A stretch of DNA of 32,881 nt from JBGPIK01 sp041484845 (GTDB lineage: Bacteria > Desulfobacterota > Binatia > UBA9968): assembly GCA_041484845.1 (NCBI GenBank), contig JBGPIK010000022.1:1-32881 (forward strand), in the 5' to 3' direction. A model generated the notes under the pieces. The model ran no database searches. It was not told where the DNA came from and worked only from the letters and a program-made list of their open reading frames with translations. The translations under genes and the position numbers were made by a program. Shown piece after piece: positions 30,885 to 32,881 of the stretch. Each line of letters opens with the position of its first letter. Position 1 is the stretch's first letter.

Positions 30885-31556
30885 ATGGAGCTACTGAGCA
30901 TAGCGCAGGGAAAGTCGAGTTGGTTTTTTGATCTATATGACCTAAATCCAAAGGGCAAAAAGATATTTCCAGAGATTTTCTTTAAGCTTAGGGACCGCTA
31001 CGCGTTTTCAAAATTTCCCAATTCCGTAACTGACGTGGATGAAAGCAAAGGGTATGTTTTCCAAGGGGGAAGCTTCGTAGACACAGACGAAACCGTAGTC
31101 AACATTGATCTGTCAATTTATAACGATGGGCTGGTCGCTAGTTCGCAATCTTCCACCCGGAACACCGACGCATTTCTTCACGATGCATTAACTTGGCTAT
31201 CTGCGGAGTGGGAATTAAATTATAGGCCCGACATGATCCGTCGCAAAGTTTACATTAGCGATGTCGTCGTCCATTTTGATTATCCACTTACCAACGTGAA
31301 TCCAAAGCTCAGCGAGTTCGCTTCCCAAATAAGTAAGCTTGTTAATGTGGAATCAAACGAACCACCTTTTTATTTTACGGGCTTGAATTTCTGGCCAGAT
31401 TCATATTTTGCTACCTTGAAGCAAGTGCCTTTTACCATCGATCCTAGAATCAATTCTCCTTTCTCTGAGAGGCGGCACTTTTCCAGAGCCCCACTTCCAA
31501 CCGACAAACACCTTACTATGCTCCAAGGATTCGAAACAATTATTCTTGCGGGATAA
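30885..31556 (+). CDS. Third gene of the toxin-antitoxin-like operon, unknown function
   Basis: A 223-residue protein I do not recognise. It starts 5 bases after the XRE stop, with AGGTGG placed 9 bases before the ATG, so it belongs to the same operon. Visible features: IFPEIFFKLRDRYAFSKFP, GYVFQGGSFVDTDETVVNID, LSIYNDGLVASSQSSTRNTD, FLHDALTWLSAEWELNY, then RRKVYISDVVVHFDYPL and NPPFYFTG-like EPPFYFTGLNFW. The first half looks alpha/beta, the second beta-rich. There is no signal peptide, membrane helix or zinc motif. It is not SecB-like as far as I can see, so it does not simply make this a toxin-antitoxin-chaperone system. The neighbours hint at a third regulator, effector or sensor. Confidence 0.72.
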   Translation: MELLSIAQGKSSWFFDLYDLNPKGKKIFPEIFFKLRDRYAFSKFPNSVTDVDESKGYVFQGGSFVDTDETVVNIDLSIYNDGLVASSQSSTRNTDAFLHDALTWLSAEWELNYRPDMIRRKVYISDVVVHFDYPLTNVNPKLSEFASQISKLVNVESNEPPFYFTGLNFWPDSYFATLKQVPFTIDPRINSPFSERRHFSRAPLPTDKHLTMLQGFETIILAG

Positions 31557-32043
31557 CGGCAACAGGCCGCCGAACCAAATCCCGACGGCCAGATGTTACC
31601 TTCCTGCTAAAGATTACAGTTTGCCCCTGATCGGAGAGGGCACCATTGGTGGTTTGTTGCCCTTGTGCGGTTTCTCAAAAACACTGATGCCGAGCACAAT
31701 GCTGGTTGAACCGCTCGCGATCGACGTGACAAAGAAGCCGCCGGCATCGGATAGCGAATAAGCTACTTTGGAAGCTCTTCTTATTTCTGCTTTTTCTTCA
31801 GGTGGGGAAATTAAAGAGGTCACTTTCAACTGACCCCTTATGAAACATAAACCTTTGGCCAAGGACGCTTCAACTTAGATATCTACGGTGTCGCGAAAGT
31901 CGCTGTCGCGGTAAGCACGCTTGCGGTTGCGGTCGAAGACGCAAGCGTTCCCGTCAATGGCGTGCCGTTGAATATACTGTTAGAGCAATAGGGTCAAATC
32001 TTTACTATTGACATTATCCTCTGTTGGAGTGTAGAAGACCGCC
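31557..32043. other. Gene-poor region with two short hairpins before the transposase
   Basis: No gene is convincing in these 487 bases. An 82-codon minus frame (31614-31862) lacks recognisable features. Two short palindromes stand out: GGTCA...TGACC at 31818-31835 and GTCAA...TTGAC at 31993-32012, the second 31 bases before the transposase start. Both may be recognition hairpins of the Y1 transposase. A TTGACA at 32008-32013 could be a promoter -35. Confidence 0.5.
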
Positions 32044-32881
32044 ATGGCCCGGCCATTACGGATCTTGATTCCCGGCGGTTACTATCACGTCACCTGCCGG
32101 GGTAACGAGCGCAAAGCGATTTTCAAAGATGACCGGGATCGGTCGGCCTTCATAGAGAAGCTTAGAGTCTCTCTGGCGATCTACCACGTTGCGCTTCACG
32201 CCTACGTGCTCATGAGCAACCATTTCCACTTGCTGGTGGCCACACCGAAGGGCAATCTTTCAGAATTCATGAGGCATTTTAATATCAGCGCCACCGCGGC
32301 CTACAACCGGCGCCACAAGCGTGTTGGCCATCTTTACCAAGGGCGATATAAAGCGATCGTAATCGACCAGGACAATTACCTCTTGGAGCTCAGCCGTTAT
32401 GTTCACTTGAACCCGATCAGAATCCGGCCGCACCGGGGAAAAGATCTCCGGGAGCAAATCCGCTATCTCGAAAGATATCCTTGGAGCAGTCTTAACGGGT
32501 ACCTTTACGCTCAAGAGAAACAATCCTGGATCACCTACGACGCCGTGCTTAGCCAGATGGGGGGAAGTCGAAAGAGATACGGAGAGTTTGTCGCCGAAGG
32601 GATCCGCAGCGGCTACCCGACGCCGTGGGAGGAGGTGAAGGGGCAAGTGGTGTTGGGAGAAGAGGAATTTGTGGAGCGGGTTAAGGGGAGGATTAAAAAG
32701 TCGGGGTCGCGGCGCGAGCAGCCCTCGATCAGAGAGTTGGAAGCGAGGAAGCCAGCGACAGTGCTTAAAGAAGTAGCGAGGTATTTTGGTTTGGCAGAGG
32801 AGCAGTTGATCGGGAAGCGCACGGGTTATCGAGACGAGCGGGCAGTGGCGATGGAGCTGATGTACCGGCATGGAGGAGTGA
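32044..32881 (+). mobile_element. REP-associated Y1 tyrosine transposase (RAYT), C-terminus cut by the window
   Basis: The open frame starts at ATG 32044 and reads on for 279 codons without a stop to the window end. The N-terminal half has the IS200/RAYT HUH signature: GGYYHVTCRGNERKAIF near the start, the His-hydrophobe-His metal site in MSNHFHLLVATPKG, and the catalytic tyrosine in TAAYNRRHKRVGHLYQGRYK. The helical C-terminal part (LKEVARYFGLAEEQLIGKRT) resembles a DnaA-type helix-turn-helix domain found in one RAYT class. RAYTs nick single-stranded palindromic ends and are domesticated in many genomes, moving REP elements. The short palindromes upstream (31818-31835, 31993-32012) and several dispersed palindromes in this window are candidate substrates. 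Confidence 0.88.

Noticed and set aside
30885..31556. SecB-like chaperone of a toxin-antitoxin-chaperone system
   Set aside because: Position would fit, but length and sequence do not show SecB features, so the gene is left as unknown.
31614..31862. 82-codon minus-strand frame near the transposase
   Set aside because: Its start lies in a palindrome, no family or Shine-Dalgarno is convincing; it may be a gene remnant but I cannot support it.

Overview
The window reads as chromosomal DNA of a free-living, uncultivated, Gram-negative-type bacterium. It has a TonB-type periplasmic protein, a Tat component, an ECF sigma/anti-sigma pair and secreted proteins. MmgE/PrpD paralogues, an LLM-class flavin oxidoreductase, a LigA/LigB extradiol dioxygenase pair, CoA-type catabolic enzymes and several families of dispersed palindromic repeats fit soil or subsurface deltaproteobacteria-like lineages (Desulfobacterota/Binatota/Rokubacteria type). 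That placement is inference from gene content only. No rRNA, tRNA or CRISPR array was seen.

Layout. 1-3452 (minus): the start of an ABC-transporter substrate-binding protein and two tandem MmgE/PrpD-family genes. 3629-7597 (plus): a promoter, a SAM-I riboswitch with terminator, and a five-gene operon for a MoeB-like adenylyltransferase, a threonine-synthase-like PLP enzyme, a CysO-like sulfur carrier, a CysM-like cysteine synthase and a NIL-domain protein. 7603-9165 (minus): ECF sigma factor, zinc-finger anti-sigma factor and a small exported protein, all overlapping. 9269-11452: a zinc-ribbon/DUF3426 membrane protein, a TatA-like protein and a TonB-like protein. 11480-16796 (minus): folD-gcvT-gcvH-gcvPA-gcvPB, a complete P/H/T glycine cleavage and one-carbon operon. 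17255-22125 (plus): an alpha/beta hydrolase, LigA-like and LigB-like dioxygenase subunits, a flavin-dependent oxidoreductase and an M20-type protein with altered metal ligands. 22249-25203 (minus): a small secreted protein, an unrecognised 388-residue protein and a PuuE-like polysaccharide deacetylase-fold protein. 25438-27892 (plus): enoyl-CoA hydratase and aldehyde dehydrogenase. From about 27900 to the end the character changes to an accessory region: palindromic repeats, a nucleotidyltransferase with a small partner, a frameshifted zinc-ribbon gene, a RelE/HigB-like toxin with an XRE antitoxin and a third unknown gene, and a REP-associated Y1 transposase cut by the window end.

The most interesting system is the SAM-riboswitch operon. 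Its carrier and cysteine synthase resemble the mycobacterial CysO/CysM pair, which makes cysteine from a protein thiocarboxylate and O-phosphoserine. Here the pair comes with its own adenylyltransferase, a threonine-synthase-like enzyme and a NIL domain under methionine/SAM control. This suggests carrier-protein-based synthesis of cysteine and perhaps homocysteine. The carrier ends in Gly-Gly-Cys-Asp-His, so a processing protease not present in this window is predicted. The second candidate is the three-gene toxin/antitoxin-like operon with an unknown third protein.
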